Notes under the pieces: generated by a model
Seen by the model: only the letters and a program-made list of their open reading frames with translations
The model's database searches: none
What the model was told of the DNA's origin: nothing
Shown here: positions 8,647 to 19,484 of the stretch, piece by piece
How positions within the stretch are numbered: position 1 is the first letter of the stretch
How the letters are laid out: the number at the start of each line of letters is the position of its first letter
Assembly: GCA_002095305.1 (NCBI GenBank)
Contig: MIEI01000003.1
Coordinates: 1 to 64,000, forward strand
Length of the DNA: 64,000 bases
Direction: 5' to 3'
DNA from: Pantoea brenneri
Lineage (GTDB): Bacteria > Pseudomonadota > Gammaproteobacteria > Enterobacterales > Enterobacteriaceae
Made by a program: the position numbers and the translations under genes

Positions 8647-10020
8647 ATGCCATCGCTGCAGATTGATTGGGACCAGGCGCTGATTGAGAAATACAATTAC
8701 GCCGGGCCACGTTATACCTCCTATCCCACTGCGCTGGAGTTCAGCGAGCAGTATGCCGAGCCTGATTTCCTGCGTGCGGTAGCGCGCTATCCAGAACGTC
8801 CTCTGTCGCTCTACGTCCATATTCCTTTCTGTCATCGTCTTTGCTACTTCTGTGGCTGCAATAAAATAGTCACGCGCCAGCGTCATAAAGCGGACCGCTA
8901 CCTGGATGTGCTTGAGCAGGAGATTATTCAGCGGGCACCGCTGTTCCGTCAGCGTCAGGTGCGGCAACTGCACTGGGGCGGCGGCACACCGACCTTTCTC
9001 GATAAGGCGCAGATTAGCCGGCTGGTGGCCGTGCTGAAGCAGCATTTTACGGTGGCGGACGATGCCGAAATGTCGATCGAGGTCGATCCACGCGAAATTG
9101 AGCTGGATGTTATCGATCATCTGCGCGCGCTGGGGTTCAATCGCCTGAGCATGGGCGTGCAGGACTTTAACAAAGCGGTGCAGCAGCGGGTCAATCGGGT
9201 ACAGGATGAAGCGGTCATCTTCGGACTGATGGCTCGGGCGCGCGAGCAGGGTTTCAGCTCAACCAGCATCGATCTGATCTACGGTTTACCGCTCCAGACG
9301 CCGGACAGCTTCGCCTTCACCCTGGAGCGGGTGCTGGCGCTGAATCCCGATCGGCTAAGCGTATTCAACTACGCGCATCTGCCCGCGCTGTTCGCTGCCC
9401 AACGTAAAATCAAAGATGACGAACTGCCGTCGGCACAGCAAAAACTGGATATTCTGCAACAGACCATCGCCACACTGACGCAGCAGGGTTACCAGTTCAT
9501 TGGCATGGATCATTTTGCGAAGCCGCAGGATGAACTGGCCATTGCCCAGCGCGAAGGAGAGCTGCACCGTAACTTCCAGGGCTACACTACTCAGGGCGAC
9601 AGCGATTTACTCGGGCTTGGCGTCTCTGCCATTAGCATGATTGGTGACAGCTATGCCCAGAACCAGAAAGTGCTCAATAGCTGGTACAGCAGCGTAGAGC
9701 AGCAGGGCAACGGCCTGTGGCGTGGCGTAGCGTTAACCGATGATGACTGTCTGCGTCGTGAGGTGATTAAAACCCTGATCTGCAACTTTTCGCTCGACTT
9801 TGCGGCGGTTGAAACCCAGTGGGGTATCCGATTTGCCGACTACTTTGCCGAAGACCTGGCGCTGCTGAAACCGTTAGTGGCGGATGGGCTGGTGGTGCAA
9901 GCGGCGACCGGCTTGCAGGTGACGGGGGTGGGACGCTTGCTGATCCGCAATATCTGTATGTGTTTTGATCGCTACCTGCGTCAGAGAGCGCGTCAGCAGC
10001 AGTTTTCACGGGTGATCTGA
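8647..10020 (+). CDS. hemN: Oxygen-independent coproporphyrinogen III oxidase HemN
   Basis: HemN is a radical-SAM enzyme that decarboxylates coproporphyrinogen III to protoporphyrinogen IX without oxygen, in heme synthesis. The 4Fe-4S ligand motif CxxxCxxC appears in HIPFCHRLCYFCGCNKI, and HWGGGTPT and IEVDPRE follow. From the ATG at 8647 it is 457 residues, as in E. coli. That start has GGAAGGAG with 6-base spacing. A GTG at 8641 is in frame but has no room for a ribosome site. Convergent with glnG. Confidence 0.96.
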   Translation: MPSLQIDWDQALIEKYNYAGPRYTSYPTALEFSEQYAEPDFLRAVARYPERPLSLYVHIPFCHRLCYFCGCNKIVTRQRHKADRYLDVLEQEIIQRAPLFRQRQVRQLHWGGGTPTFLDKAQISRLVAVLKQHFTVADDAEMSIEVDPREIELDVIDHLRALGFNRLSMGVQDFNKAVQQRVNRVQDEAVIFGLMARAREQGFSSTSIDLIYGLPLQTPDSFAFTLERVLALNPDRLSVFNYAHLPALFAAQRKIKDDELPSAQQKLDILQQTIATLTQQGYQFIGMDHFAKPQDELAIAQREGELHRNFQGYTTQGDSDLLGLGVSAISMIGDSYAQNQKVLNSWYSSVEQQGNGLWRGVALTDDDCLRREVIKTLICNFSLDFAAVETQWGIRFADYFAEDLALLKPLVADGLVVQAATGLQVTGVGRLLIRNICMCFDRYLRQRARQQQFSRVI

Positions 10021-10046
10021 AAACGGGCTGAGATCCCTCAGCCCGT
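10018..10046 (-). terminator. Terminator at the hemN/glnG junction
   Basis: A perfect 10-bp stem (ACGGGCTGAG/CTCAGCCCGT) with a 4-base loop lies between the convergent genes. The T run is on the minus-strand side, so it mainly terminates glnG but may also stop hemN transcripts. Confidence 0.75.
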
Positions 10047-10056
10047 ATCAGGATGC

Positions 10057-11466
10057 TTATTCCATCCCCAGTTCTTTCAGTTTGCGCGTCAGGGTATTAC
10101 GTCCCCAACCCAGCAACCGGGCAGCTTCCTGCTTATGACCCTGAGTATGGCGCAGGGCGGTTGTGAGCAGCGTGCGCTCCATCTCTGGTTGCGCTTCTGA
10201 CAACAGATTCTGATGACCGGAACGCAGCGCGCGGTCGGCCCACTGTGCCAGCAGGGTTGCCCAGCTGTCCGGCAGCGACTGCACCGGATTTTCCGGCGTG
10301 CTGGACTCAAACAGTTCGGCAGGCAGATCCTGAATCAACACTTCCTGACCCGCCGCCATTACGGTCAGCCAGCGACAGGTATTCTCCAGCTGACGCACGT
10401 TACCTGACCAGTGCAGACGGGTGAGCGCGGCTTCGGTTTCCGGATGCAGGATCTTCGCCTCCACCCCTAGCTCACGCGCGGCAACCTGCAGGAAGTAACG
10501 CGCCAGCCGCGGAATATCTTCCCGGCGCTCACGCAGTGGCGGCAAATGCACCCGGATCACATTCAGGCGATGAAACAGATCCTCACGGAACTTGCCTTCC
10601 TGCACCCGCAGCTCCAGATTCTGGTGGGTTGCGGCGATGATACGCACGTCGACTTTGACCGGCGCATAGCCGCCGACGCGATAAAACTGACCGTCGGCCA
10701 GCACGCGTAACAGACGGGTCTGCACATCAAGCGGCATGTCGCCGATCTCATCTAAAAACAGCGTGCCGCCATCTGCCTGCTCAAAGCGGCCCTGGCGAAT
10801 CTGGTTAGCGCCGGTAAAGGCCCCTTTTTCATGACCGAACAGTTCTGATTCAATCAGGTCTTTCGGTATAGCGGCCATATTCAGCGCGATAAACGGTGCT
10901 TTGGTCCGTGGGCTGTGGCGATGCAGCGCGTGCGCCACCAGCTCTTTACCGGTACCGGACTCGCCGTTGATCAGCACGCTAATGGAGGATCGCGACAGGC
11001 GGCCAATAATGCGGAACACGTCCTGCATTGCCGGGGCCTCACCAATGATATCGGTGGTCGGTCCGCTGACCGGCTGATTACGCGGCTGTTGCTGCTCCTG
11101 ATAGTGACTGATGGCACGCTCTACCAGCGCAACCGCCTCATCAATATCAAACGGCTTAGGCAGGTAATCAAACGCCCCTTGCTGGTAGGCGCTGACCGCA
11201 GCATCCAGATCGGAGTGGGCCGTCATTATGATGACCGGGAGCATCGGGTGACGCTGTTTAATCTGCTTCAGCAGCGCCAGACCATCCATACCGGGCATGC
11301 GGATATCTGATAATAAAACGTCCGGGGTTTTGGTCGAGAGGGCATCCAGCACCTCTTTTGCGCTGTCAAAGGTGGCACAGCTTAAACCGGCTCCAGTGAG
11401 CGCGCGTTCAAGCACCCAGCGGATGGAGCTATCGTCATCGACGATCCAGACTATCCCTCGTTGCAT
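10057..11466 (-). CDS. glnG: Nitrogen regulator NtrC (NR-I), sigma-54 activator
   Basis: NtrC, phosphorylated by NtrB, activates sigma-54 promoters of nitrogen genes. The receiver domain (1-120) has DD near residues 11-12 and the phosphoacceptor Asp in DIRMPG. The AAA+ domain has GESGTGKE (Walker A), the sigma-54-contacting loop KGAFTGA and [10 protein letters not shown] (Walker B). The C-terminus is a Fis-like helix-turn-helix ending in [12 protein letters not shown]. At 469 residues it has the usual size. It follows glnL by 7 bases. Confidence 0.96.
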   Translation of the reverse strand: MQRGIVWIVDDDSSIRWVLERALTGAGLSCATFDSAKEVLDALSTKTPDVLLSDIRMPGMDGLALLKQIKQRHPMLPVIIMTAHSDLDAAVSAYQQGAFDYLPKPFDIDEAVALVERAISHYQEQQQPRNQPVSGPTTDIIGEAPAMQDVFRIIGRLSRSSISVLINGESGTGKELVAHALHRHSPRTKAPFIALNMAAIPKDLIESELFGHEKGAFTGANQIRQGRFEQADGGTLFLDEIGDMPLDVQTRLLRVLADGQFYRVGGYAPVKVDVRIIAATHQNLELRVQEGKFREDLFHRLNVIRVHLPPLRERREDIPRLARYFLQVAARELGVEAKILHPETEAALTRLHWSGNVRQLENTCRWLTVMAAGQEVLIQDLPAELFESSTPENPVQSLPDSWATLLAQWADRALRSGHQNLLSEAQPEMERTLLTTALRHTQGHKQEAARLLGWGRNTLTRKLKELGME

Positions 11467-11473
11467 AGAAACC

Positions 11474-12523
11474 TCACTGGCGAATAGGCAGGTAAACCGA
11501 AAACTCGGTGTGTCCCGGCCAACTGTTAAATTCTATTTTTCCTGAATGTTGATCAATCAGGCTACGGGCGATGGAGAGGCCTAAACCGGTTCCGCCTTCC
11601 CGGCCGCTGACCATCGGATAAAACAGCGTATCCTGCAGCTGGGCGGGAATGCCGGGGCCATCATCTTCAATATCAATCCGCGCCACCAGACGGTAACGCG
11701 TGCCGTGCAGCGTGAGCTGGAACGCGGTACGGGTGCGAATAATAATGGTGCCGCCCTCGTCGCCTAACGCCTGCAGCGCATTACGGACGACGTTGAGTAA
11801 CACCTGTTCAATCTGATCGGGGTCGTGTGGCAGTTCCGGCAGGCTGGGATCGTAATCACGCACCAGAGAGACGTTATCCGGCAGCTCCATCGACACCAGA
11901 TTCACTACGCGCTCAGCCACCTGATGAATGCTTTGGGTGATGTGCATGCCGGGCTGCTGCGGCCCTAACAGGCGATCGACCAGATTTCTCAACCGGTCCG
12001 CCTGTTCAATAATCACTTTGGTATATTCGTTCAGCGACGGATCGGGCAGGGCGCGTGATAACAACTGGGCGGCACCGCGTAATCCACCCAGCGGATTTTT
12101 GATTTCATGCGCCAGGCCGCGCACCAAATCGCGCGCGGCTACCTGCTGAGCGTGCTGTAACTGTTCCTGACTGAGACGACGCTGATTATCCATCGGCGCC
12201 ATTTCCAGCAGAAGTAAGCCATCGGGCAAACGCTGGGCGGTCAGCGACATGATGTGCGCGCGTCCATCGACTACCAGCGTGACTTCACTGTCGGTAAATC
12301 CCTGGCCAGCCTCAAGACTCTCGCGCATCACCTCAATATTCAGCGAAAAGTAGCCGGTCAGTTCCGGTAACGGCGTGCCGAACAATTTACGTGAGCTTTG
12401 CGCCAGTAATTGCTGCGCCGCCGGATTGGCATAGTGGATAACCAGGTCGTTATCCACCAACAAAATACTGTTGATTAACGCGTTGAGAATCTGCCCTGCA
12501 TCGGGCAGAGAGCCAGTTGCCAT
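11474..12523 (-). CDS. glnL: Nitrogen sensor histidine kinase NtrB (NR-II)
   Basis: NtrB is a cytoplasmic kinase/phosphatase that sets NtrC phosphorylation in response to PII. It has an N-terminal PAS domain (about 10-120), the H-box [12 protein letters not shown] with the phosphorylated His near 140, an N-box (VVRNALQA) and G-boxes ([17 protein letters not shown]). Length is 349 residues as in E. coli. AGAGGA lies about 7 bases before the ATG. Transcribed with glnG, either by readthrough from glnA or from its own NtrC-repressed promoter. Confidence 0.96.
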   Translation of the reverse strand: MATGSLPDAGQILNALINSILLVDNDLVIHYANPAAQQLLAQSSRKLFGTPLPELTGYFSLNIEVMRESLEAGQGFTDSEVTLVVDGRAHIMSLTAQRLPDGLLLLEMAPMDNQRRLSQEQLQHAQQVAARDLVRGLAHEIKNPLGGLRGAAQLLSRALPDPSLNEYTKVIIEQADRLRNLVDRLLGPQQPGMHITQSIHQVAERVVNLVSMELPDNVSLVRDYDPSLPELPHDPDQIEQVLLNVVRNALQALGDEGGTIIIRTRTAFQLTLHGTRYRLVARIDIEDDGPGIPAQLQDTLFYPMVSGREGGTGLGLSIARSLIDQHSGKIEFNSWPGHTEFSVYLPIRQ

Positions 12524-12536
12524 ACAGCGTTCCTCT

Positions 12537-12551
12537 GCACTAAGTTAGTGC
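12537..12551 (-). promoter_or_regulatory. NtrC binding site at the glnL promoter
   Basis: GCACTAAGTTAGTGC is a good match to the dyad GCACN7GTGC bound by NtrC. It lies 14 bases upstream of the glnL start. In E. coli a similar site lets NtrC repress glnLp, keeping kinase/regulator levels low when glnA readthrough takes over. Function here is inferred. Confidence 0.7.
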
Positions 12552-12601
12552 ATTTTAGTCTTTAAGCCGAAATGAAGGCGAATGAACGGTGAATTCGCGG
12601 A

Positions 12602-12627
12602 GAAAAAAGCCCATCCGAAGATGGGCT
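12602..12627 (-). terminator. Terminator/attenuator between glnA and glnL
   Basis: Stem AGCCCATC/GATGGGCT with a four-base loop and a T run on the minus strand, 34 bases past glnA. It should stop most glnA transcripts and leave partial readthrough into glnLG. Confidence 0.85.
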
Positions 12628-12661
12628 GAAAGTTTCCACGGCAACAAAAACGTCTGACCAA

Positions 12662-14071
12662 TTAAACGCTGTAGTAAAGCTCGAACTCTACCGGATGTGG
12701 CGTCATGCGGACGCGGTCCAGTTCTGCTTTACGCAATTCGATGTAAGCGTCGATGGTTTCGTCGGTGAACACGCCGCCACGAGTCAGGAACTCGCGGTCT
12801 TCGTTCAGGGCGTTCAGCGCTTCTTCCAGCGAGCCAGCAACTTTTGGAATCTCAGCTTCTTCTTCCGGTGGCAGGTCATACAGGTTTTTATCCATCGCAT
12901 CGCCAGGATGGATCTTGTTGATGATGCCGTCGAGGCCAGCCATCAGCAGCGCTGTGAATGCCAGGTATGGGTTAGCCGCTGGGTCCGGGAAGCGCGCTTC
13001 AATACGACGTGCTTTCGGGCTGGCTACAACCGGGATACGGATTGAGGCTGAACGGTTGCGGGCAGAGTACGCCAGCATAACCGGGGCTTCGTAACCAGGG
13101 ACCAGACGCTTGTAGGAGTTGGTGGTCGGGTTCGCCAGCGCGTTGATCGCTTTCGCGTGCTTGATGATACCGCCGATGTAGAACAGCGCCATTTCAGACA
13201 GGCCGCCGTATTTGTCACCGGAGAACAGGTTCTGGCCGCCTTTAGACAGTGACATATGGCAGTGCATACCTGAACCGTTGTCGCCAAACATTGGCTTCGG
13301 CATAAAGGTCGCCGTTTTGCCGTAGGCGTGGGCCACGTTGTGCACGACATATTTGTAGATCTGAATTTCGTCGGCTTTTTTGGTCATGGTATTGAAGCGG
13401 GTTGCCACTTCGTTCTGACCCGCAGTCGCCACTTCGTGGTGATGCGCTTCAACCACCAGACCCATCTGCTCCATCGTCAGACACATGGCAGAACGGATGT
13501 CCTGTGATGAGTCAACCGGTGGCACCGGGAAGTAGCCGCCTTTCAGACCTGGACGGTGACCTTTGTTACCGCCTTCGTACTCTTTGCCGGTGTTCCAGGC
13601 CGCTTCGATATCGTCGATAGCAACGTGTGAACCGGAGGTCGATGAACCGAAACGGATATCATCGAACAGGAAGAATTCAGGCTCTGGCCCAAACAGCACG
13701 GTGTCAGCGATGCCGGAAGAACGCAGGAAATCTTCAGCGCGCTTGGCAATTGAGCGTGGGTCACGATCGTAGCCCTGCATGGTGCCTGGCTCGAGAATGT
13801 CACAACGGATGATCAGCGTAGAATCTTCAAAGAAAGGATCCATGACCGCCGTAGTAGCGTCAGGCATCAGCACCATGTCTGATTCGTTAATGCCTTTCCA
13901 GCCACCGATGGAGGAGCCATCGAACATTTTGCCTTCTTCGAAGAAGTCAGCGTTAACCTGGTGAGCAGGGATAGTAACGTGCTGTTCTTTACCTTTGGTA
14001 TCGGTAAAACGCAGGTCAACAAACTTAACTTCATGCTCGTTCATCATCGAGAGAACGTGTTCAGCGGACAT
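12662..14071 (-). CDS. glnA: Glutamine synthetase type I
   Basis: GlnA forms the dodecameric enzyme that makes glutamine from glutamate, ammonia and ATP. The metal and substrate segments [31 protein letters not shown] and GSGMHCHMS are intact. The adenylylation tyrosine lies in NLYDLPPEE near residue 398, so it should be controlled by GlnE. From the ATG at 14071 it is 469 residues, the E. coli size, with AGGAGA upstream. An in-frame TTG two codons earlier is ignored. Confidence 0.97.
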   Translation of the reverse strand: MSAEHVLSMMNEHEVKFVDLRFTDTKGKEQHVTIPAHQVNADFFEEGKMFDGSSIGGWKGINESDMVLMPDATTAVMDPFFEDSTLIIRCDILEPGTMQGYDRDPRSIAKRAEDFLRSSGIADTVLFGPEPEFFLFDDIRFGSSTSGSHVAIDDIEAAWNTGKEYEGGNKGHRPGLKGGYFPVPPVDSSQDIRSAMCLTMEQMGLVVEAHHHEVATAGQNEVATRFNTMTKKADEIQIYKYVVHNVAHAYGKTATFMPKPMFGDNGSGMHCHMSLSKGGQNLFSGDKYGGLSEMALFYIGGIIKHAKAINALANPTTNSYKRLVPGYEAPVMLAYSARNRSASIRIPVVASPKARRIEARFPDPAANPYLAFTALLMAGLDGIINKIHPGDAMDKNLYDLPPEEEAEIPKVAGSLEEALNALNEDREFLTRGGVFTDETIDAYIELRKAELDRVRMTPHPVEFELYYSV

Positions 14072-14220
14072 ACTCAACTCTCCTGGAAATGGTCATTGTC
14101 TACATGGTGAGGGAACGTCGTTGCCGGGAATGCGTTTCTGACTACTGCCATCCCTGACCTGGCTATTCCGGCACGCTCTTCAACCGTCGTCTGACTGGCG
14201 TTTGCGCTTAAAAGAGATAA

Positions 14221-14236
14221 AGCGAATTCTGTGCCA
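14221..14236 (-). promoter_or_regulatory. glnAp2: Sigma-54 promoter glnAp2
   Basis: On the minus strand TGGCACAGAATTCGCT matches the -24/-12 consensus TGGCACN5TTGC closely and resembles E. coli glnAp2. It predicts a start near 14210 and a leader of about 138 nt before glnA. Needs NtrC-P bound at the upstream dyads. Confidence 0.85.
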
Positions 14237-14312
14237 ACTTTCTCCGTGTCGGTTAAATCGCCCTGTGGTGCACCTTTTTGTCCTCCGGTCGCTGCACCAC
14301 GATAGTCTCATT

Positions 14313-14359
14313 GCACTGTTATGGTGCTTTTGGTCGATCGTTAAGCACTAAAGTGGTGC
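14313..14359 (-). promoter_or_regulatory. Two NtrC enhancer sites for glnA
   Basis: Two dyads of the form GCACN7GTGC lie at 14313-14327 (GCACTGTTATGGTGC) and 14345-14359 (GCACTAAAGTGGTGC). They are 32 bases apart centre to centre, about three helical turns, so they face the same side. They lie about 100-150 bases upstream of the glnAp2 start, matching the E. coli strong sites that also repress a sigma-70 glnAp1. Confidence 0.85.
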
Positions 14360-14507
14360 AACAGCCCAACTTAGTGCATTTTCTGCACCGGGAACAGTGC
14401 GAATTTGCGGCAATGCAATAAACTTTCAGTGAAAAGTGTGATCGTGTTCAGTCTTCCGCTTAATCCGTGTACAATAGCGCGCTATTTCTAATGCCTGAGG
14501 CAAAGCT

Positions 14508-16330
14508 GTGATCGAAAATTTGCGTAACATCGCCATCATCGCGCACGTTGACCATGGAAAGACCACCCTGGTTGACAAACTGCTGCAACAATCCGGTACT
14601 TTTGATGCCCGTACCGAAGCAACCGAGCGCGTGATGGACTCCAATGATTTGGAGAAAGAGCGTGGGATTACCATCCTCGCAAAAAACACCGCCATTAAGT
14701 GGAATGACTACCGTATCAACATCGTTGATACCCCAGGACACGCCGACTTCGGTGGTGAAGTTGAGCGCGTCATGTCCATGGTGGACTCGGTGCTGCTGGT
14801 TGTAGATGCGATGGATGGCCCTATGCCGCAAACTCGCTTCGTGACCAAAAAAGCGTTCGCGCATGGTCTGAAGCCGATTGTGGTTATCAATAAAGTTGAC
14901 CGGCCTGGCGCGCGTCCGGATTGGGTTGTTGATCAGGTATTCGACCTGTTCGTTAACCTCGACGCGACTGACGAGCAGCTCGACTTCCCTATCATTTTCG
15001 CCTCGGCGCTGAATGGTATTGCAGGTCTGGAGCACACCGATATGGCGGACGATATGACTCCGCTGTATCAGGCGATTGTTGACCACGTTTCTCCACCACA
15101 GGTTGAAGCTGAAGCGCCACTGCAGATGCAAATCTCGCAGCTGGACTACAACAACTACCTGGGTGTTATCGGTATCGGCCGCATCAAGCGCGGTAAAGTG
15201 AAGCCTAACCAGCAAGTCACCATTATCGATAGCGAAGGTAAAACCCGTAACGGTAAAGTCGGTAAAGTGCTGACTCACCTGGGTCTGGAGCGTATCGACA
15301 GCGACCTGGCTGAAGCGGGCGACATCATCGCCATCACCGGTCTGGGCGAGCTGAATATCTCTGACACCATTTGCGATCCACAAAATGTTCAGGCGCTGCC
15401 AGCGCTGAGCGTGGATGAGCCAACGGTAACCATGTTCTTTAACGTCAACACCTCACCGTTCTGCGGTAAAGAAGGTAAGTACGTGACTTCACGTCAGATC
15501 CTTGAGCGTCTGAACAAAGAACTGGTACACAACGTGGCGCTGCGTGTTGAAGAAACCGAAGATGCTGACGCGTTCCGCGTATCAGGTCGTGGTGAGCTGC
15601 ACCTGTCTGTTCTGATCGAAAACATGCGTCGTGAAGGTTTCGAACTGGCGGTATCCCGTCCGAAAGTTATCTTCCGCGAAATCGATGGCCGTAAACAAGA
15701 GCCATTCGAGAACGTAACGCTGGATATCGAAGAGAACAACCAGGGTTCAGTCATGCAAGCCATGGGTGAGCGTAAGGGCGATCTGAAAAACATGGATCCG
15801 GATGGCAAAGGCCGCGTACGTCTCGACTACGTGATCCCAAGCCGTGGCCTGATCGGCTTCCGTAACGAATTCATGACCATGACCTCAGGTACCGGTCTGC
15901 TGTACTCCACCTTTAGCCACTACGACGATATTCGTCCGGGCGAAGTGGGCCAGCGTCAGAACGGCGTACTGATCTCTAACGGTCAGGGTAAAGCCGTTGC
16001 GTTCGCGCTGTTCGGCCTGCAGGACCGCGGTAAGCTGTTCCTGGGTCACGGTGCAGAAGTGTATGAGGCCAGATCATCGGTATTCACAGCCGTTCTAACG
16101 ACCTGACAGTTAACTGTCTGACCGGTAAGAAGCTGACCAACATGCGTGCTTCTGGTACGGATGAAGCGACCACTCTGGTGCCGCCAATCAAGATGACGCT
16201 GGAGCAGGCGATCGAGTTCATCGATGATGACGAACTGGTAGAAGTTACGCCACAGTCCGTGCGTATCCGTAAACGTCACCTGACTGAAAACGACCGTAAA
16301 CGTGCTTCACGTGGTCCTAAAGACGCATAA
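14508..16330 (+). CDS. typA: Ribosome-associated GTPase TypA/BipA (frameshifted here)
   Basis: TypA is a translational GTPase acting in ribosome assembly and stress adaptation. G1 [10 protein letters not shown]3 DTPGHADF and G4 NKVDRPGA are intact. The start is GTG at 14508, as in E. coli. The frame breaks at 16067-16068: GAGGCCAG where the family needs GAGGGCCAG (residues EGQ). Without the missing G the product stops at 16106 after 532 residues. With it, the frame continues through [12 protein letters not shown] to KDA at 16330, 607 residues, the family size. Probably a sequencing error. Divergent from glnA. Confidence 0.93.
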
Positions 16331-16347
16331 TCTGCGCCTTTAATTGA

Positions 16348-16377
16348 TGAAAAGCCCCGTTATCGGGGCTTTTTTTT
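16348..16377 (+). terminator. Terminator after typA
   Basis: Stem AAAGCCCCG/CGGGGCTTT with a four-base loop and eight or more T residues, 18 bases past the typA stop. Confidence 0.9.
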
Positions 16378-16541
16378 GCCTGCTATTCCTGTCTGTTGCT
16401 ACCAGGCCAGCGATAAGTGGTGTTGCCTGACAGGTGCATCACGCGCCGGTCAGCGTTTGCATTTTTCTCTCTGAGGTTAGCTGTTCAGCCTGCACTTTTG
16501 CCGCTAGAGTGAATACTCCAGGGAACCGAAGGAGGCGCACC

Positions 16542-17138
16542 ATGTTGTACATTTTTGATTTGGGCAATGTGATCATTGATATCGATTTTAACCGCGTGTT
16601 AGGTGTCTGGAGTGACCTTAGCCGCGTGCCGCTGGCGTCACTGCAAAGTCATTTCGAGATGGATGAGGCCTTTGAACAGCATGAACGGGGTGAAATCAGC
16701 GATGAGGATTTCGCGTTAGCGCTGTGTGAAAAGCTGGAGATAGCCCTGAGCTACGAGCAGTTCACCGCCGGCTGGCAGGCGGTGTTTGTCGACGTGCGGC
16801 CTGAAACGCTGGCGCTGATGAACCGGTTGCGGCTGGAGGGGCATCGGGTAGTAATCCTCTCCAATACCAACAAGCTGCATTGCGCCTTCTGGCCGACTCA
16901 GTACCCGGACGTACAGCAAGCGGCCGATGCGCTCTATCTGTCGCAGGAGCTGGGAATGCGTAAGCCCGAAGCGCGGATCTATCAGCACGTGCTGGAAGCG
17001 GAAGGCGTCAGCGCCGACCAGGCGGTATTCTTTGACGATAACCAGCAGAATATTGACGCGGCGCGGGCGCTGGGGATTAAAAGCGTGCTGGTTACTGACA
17101 GCAAAACGGTGCCTGACTGGTTCGCAGGTCAGCCTTAA
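16542..17138 (+). CDS. yihX: HAD-like phosphatase YihX (alpha-D-glucose-1-phosphatase)
   Basis: In E. coli YihX hydrolyses alpha-D-glucose 1-phosphate in the cytoplasm. HAD motif I reads FDLGNVI with the nucleophile Asp near residue 6, SNTN is motif II, GMRKPEARIY motif III and FFDDNQQN motif IV. The true start is the ATG at 16542, with AGGAGG 7 bases upstream, giving 198 residues. The open frame extends back to 16434 but has no family similarity there. Followed 3 bases later by yihY, so it likely heads a yihX-yihY-dtd-fabY operon. Confidence 0.94.
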   Translation: MLYIFDLGNVIIDIDFNRVLGVWSDLSRVPLASLQSHFEMDEAFEQHERGEISDEDFALALCEKLEIALSYEQFTAGWQAVFVDVRPETLALMNRLRLEGHRVVILSNTNKLHCAFWPTQYPDVQQAADALYLSQELGMRKPEARIYQHVLEAEGVSADQAVFFDDNQQNIDAARALGIKSVLVTDSKTVPDWFAGQP

Positions 17139-17141
17139 CCC

Positions 17142-18011
17142 ATGACGTCACGTAAATTTCGTCCCGGGCTACATGCGTTCTGGCTGTGGCTCAAACTGCT
17201 GTGGAAACGGGTTGATGAGGATGGCATGACGACCCAGGCCGGGAATCTGGCCTTCGTCTCATTACTGGCGCTGGTGCCGCTGATTGCGGTGGTCTTCGCC
17301 CTGTTTGCGGCGTTTCCGGTGTTCTCCGATATCAGCGTGCAGTTAAAGCACTTCATCTTTACTAACCTGATGCCGGCTGCGGGTAACACGCTGCAGCGCT
17401 ACCTTGAACAGTTTGTGGCTAACGTCAATCGGATGACGGCGGTCGGCGCGGTCGGCCTGATCGTCACGGCTCTGCTGCTGATGCATTCGGTCGATACCGC
17501 ACTCAATACCATCTGGCGCAGCGATAAGAAGCGGCCGATGGTCTACTCTTTTGCAGTTTACTGGATGATCCTGACGCTCGGCCCGCTGCTGGCGGGCGCC
17601 AGTCTGGCCATCAGTTCCTATCTGCTGTCACTGCGCTGGATAAACGCCACCGGCGTGACCAGCCTGGTCGATCAGGTACTGCGCATCTTCCCGTTACTGC
17701 TCTCCTGGTTCGCCTTCTGGCTGCTCTACAGTATCGTTCCTACCCAACGGGTGCCGCCGCGCGATGCGTTGATTGGCGCGCTGGTGGCGGGCGCGCTGTT
17801 TGAGCTGGGTAAAAAGGCTTTCGCGCTCTATGTTACTATGTTCCCCTCTTATCAGCTGATCTACGGCGTACTGGCCGTGATCCCGATTCTGTTCCTCTGG
17901 GTCTACTGGACCTGGTGTATTGTGTTGTTAGGTGCGGAAATTACTGTCGCATTAGCCGACTATCGTCAGTTAAAACAACAGCACAGAGAAAAAGAACGCG
18001 AGGAAACATGA
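17142..18011 (+). CDS. yihY: YihY family inner-membrane protein (UPF0761)
   Basis: A 289-residue polytopic membrane protein of the YihY/BrkB family with about six transmembrane segments. Examples begin near residues 36, 95, 135, 178, 208 and 240. The conserved [16 protein letters not shown] and the C-terminal [17 protein letters not shown] are present. Earlier labels as ribonuclease BN were later withdrawn in the literature as I recall; function remains unclear. Its stop overlaps the dtd start by four bases (ATGA), indicating coupling. Confidence 0.92.
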   Translation: MTSRKFRPGLHAFWLWLKLLWKRVDEDGMTTQAGNLAFVSLLALVPLIAVVFALFAAFPVFSDISVQLKHFIFTNLMPAAGNTLQRYLEQFVANVNRMTAVGAVGLIVTALLLMHSVDTALNTIWRSDKKRPMVYSFAVYWMILTLGPLLAGASLAISSYLLSLRWINATGVTSLVDQVLRIFPLLLSWFAFWLLYSIVPTQRVPPRDALIGALVAGALFELGKKAFALYVTMFPSYQLIYGVLAVIPILFLWVYWTWCIVLLGAEITVALADYRQLKQQHREKEREET

Positions 18012-18445
18012 TTGCATTGATTCAACGCGTGCAGCGCGCCAGCGTCAGCGTCGATCACGTGGTGACAGGTGAAATCGGTGCCGGATTACTGGTGTTACTG
18101 GGCGTGGAAAAAGGCGATGACGCACAGCGTGCGGAACGTCTCGCAGAACGCGTACTGGGTTATCGCATCTTCAGTGATGAGCAGGGCAAAATGAACCTGA
18201 GCGTCAAACAGGCAGGCGGCAGCGTGCTGGTGGTTTCGCAGTTTACCCTGGCGGCGGATACGCAAAAGGGGATGCGTCCCTCGTTTTCCGGCGGCGCGGA
18301 ACCGGCGGAAGCTGAACGCCTGTATGAGTATTTCAGCGACTGCTGTCGTCGGCAGGGTATCACCACTGAAAATGGCCGCTTTGCTGCGGATATGCAGGTC
18401 GCGCTGGTGAATGATGGTCCTGTAACGTTTTGGTTGCAGGTGTGA
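18008..18445 (+). CDS. dtd: D-aminoacyl-tRNA deacylase
   Basis: Dtd removes D-amino acids (and glycine mischarged on tRNA-Ala) from tRNAs, proofreading aminoacylation. The signature SQFTLAAD and the cross-subunit NDGPVTF are both present. The 145-residue product from ATG 18008 matches E. coli; a longer open frame back to 17915 lies within yihY and is not used. AGGAAAC precedes the start. Fourth base of overlap with yihY. Confidence 0.95.
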   Translation: MIALIQRVQRASVSVDHVVTGEIGAGLLVLLGVEKGDDAQRAERLAERVLGYRIFSDEQGKMNLSVKQAGGSVLVVSQFTLAADTQKGMRPSFSGGAEPAEAERLYEYFSDCCRRQGITTENGRFAADMQVALVNDGPVTFWLQV

Positions 18446-18468
18446 GATCGTCAGCCGAGCGGCAAGGG

Positions 18469-19452
18469 ATGAGCCACGCAAGCTCCGAACGAGAGAAACA
18501 TTTTATGTATCATCTTCGCGTGCCCCAGACGGCGGAAGAGCTGGATATCTATTACCAGTTCCGCTGGGAAATGTTACGAAAACCGCTGCGTCAGCCGCAG
18601 GGTTCCGAGCGGGATGCCTGGGATGCCTTAGCCCATCATCAGATGGTGGTGGATGAACAGGGGCAGCCGGTCGCGGTAGGACGTCTGTATATCAATGCCG
18701 ACAATGAAGCGGCGATTCGCTTTATGGCGGTCCATCCCTCGGTACAGGGCAAAGGCCTGGGAACGCTGGTGGCGATGACGCTGGAGTCGGTGGCGCGTCA
18801 GGAAGGGGCTAAGCGCGTTACCTGTAGCGCGCGTGAAGACGCCGTCGCCTTTTTCGCCAAGCTGGGCTACGTCAACCAGGGTGAGATTACCGCTCCACAG
18901 ACCACGCCGGTACGCCATTTTCTGATGATCAAGCCGGTGGTGACGCTGGACGATATTCTGCATCGCGCCGACTGGTGCGGTCAGCTGCAGCAGGCCTGGT
19001 ATGCGCATATCCCGCTAAGCGAAAAAATGGGGGTGCGCATTCTGCAGTATACCGGCCAGAAATTTATTACCACCATGCCGGAAGCGGGCAACCAGAATCC
19101 GCATCAGACGCTGTTCGCGGGCAGCCTGTTCTCTCTGGCGACGCTCACCGGTTGGGGATTAATCTGGCTGTTGCTGCGTGAACGTCATCTTGGTGGCACC
19201 ATCATTCTGGCGGATGCGCATATTCGTTACAGCCAGCCGATCAGCGGTCGTCCGGGCGCCATCGCCGATCTCGGCTCGTTAAGCGGCGATCTCGATCGTC
19301 TGGCGCGAGGCCGTAAAGCGCGTGTGCAGCTTGAAGTGGAGCTGTTCGGGGATGAAGAGCGCGGGGCGGTGTTTGAAGGGGTTTACATCGTGCTGCCGGC
19401 CGATCCTGACGGACCGCTGGAAGAGGGCGGTTCCGGCGCGCGGATTAACTGA
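18469..19452 (+). CDS. fabY: Bifunctional GNAT/thioesterase protein FabY (YiiD)
   Basis: In E. coli FabY can initiate fatty-acid synthesis when FabH is absent, probably through malonyl-ACP decarboxylation. The N-terminal GNAT domain (about 15-160) has the acetyl-CoA loop VQGKGLGTL. The C-terminal half is a hot-dog thioesterase-like domain with [18 protein letters not shown] take the ATG at 18469 (327 residues; E. coli 329), though its ribosome site is weak. The ATG at 18505 before YHLRVPQT is a reasonable alternative. Last gene of the yihX operon. Confidence 0.92.
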   Translation: MSHASSEREKHFMYHLRVPQTAEELDIYYQFRWEMLRKPLRQPQGSERDAWDALAHHQMVVDEQGQPVAVGRLYINADNEAAIRFMAVHPSVQGKGLGTLVAMTLESVARQEGAKRVTCSAREDAVAFFAKLGYVNQGEITAPQTTPVRHFLMIKPVVTLDDILHRADWCGQLQQAWYAHIPLSEKMGVRILQYTGQKFITTMPEAGNQNPHQTLFAGSLFSLATLTGWGLIWLLLRERHLGGTIILADAHIRYSQPISGRPGAIADLGSLSGDLDRLARGRKARVQLEVELFGDEERGAVFEGVYIVLPADPDGPLEEGGSGARIN

Positions 19453-19454
19453 TG

Positions 19455-19483
19455 AACAGGGCCGGTAAAACCGGCCCTGTTTT
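19455..19483 (+). terminator. Bidirectional terminator between fabY and yicH
   Basis: Eleven-bp perfect stem AACAGGGCCGG/CCGGCCCTGTT with a TAAAA loop and TTTT after it on the plus strand. It separates the convergent fabY and yicH. It also marks the junction of two segments that lie apart on the E. coli chromosome. Confidence 0.85.
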
Positions 19484-19484
19484 G

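Noticed and set aside
14374-14388. GTGCATTTTCTGCAC near the NtrC sites
   Set aside because: The half-sites are in the reverse order of the NtrC dyad; kept out of the enhancer list.
14460-15383. 307-residue minus-strand open frame over typA
   Set aside because: Antisense shadow of a GTPase gene.
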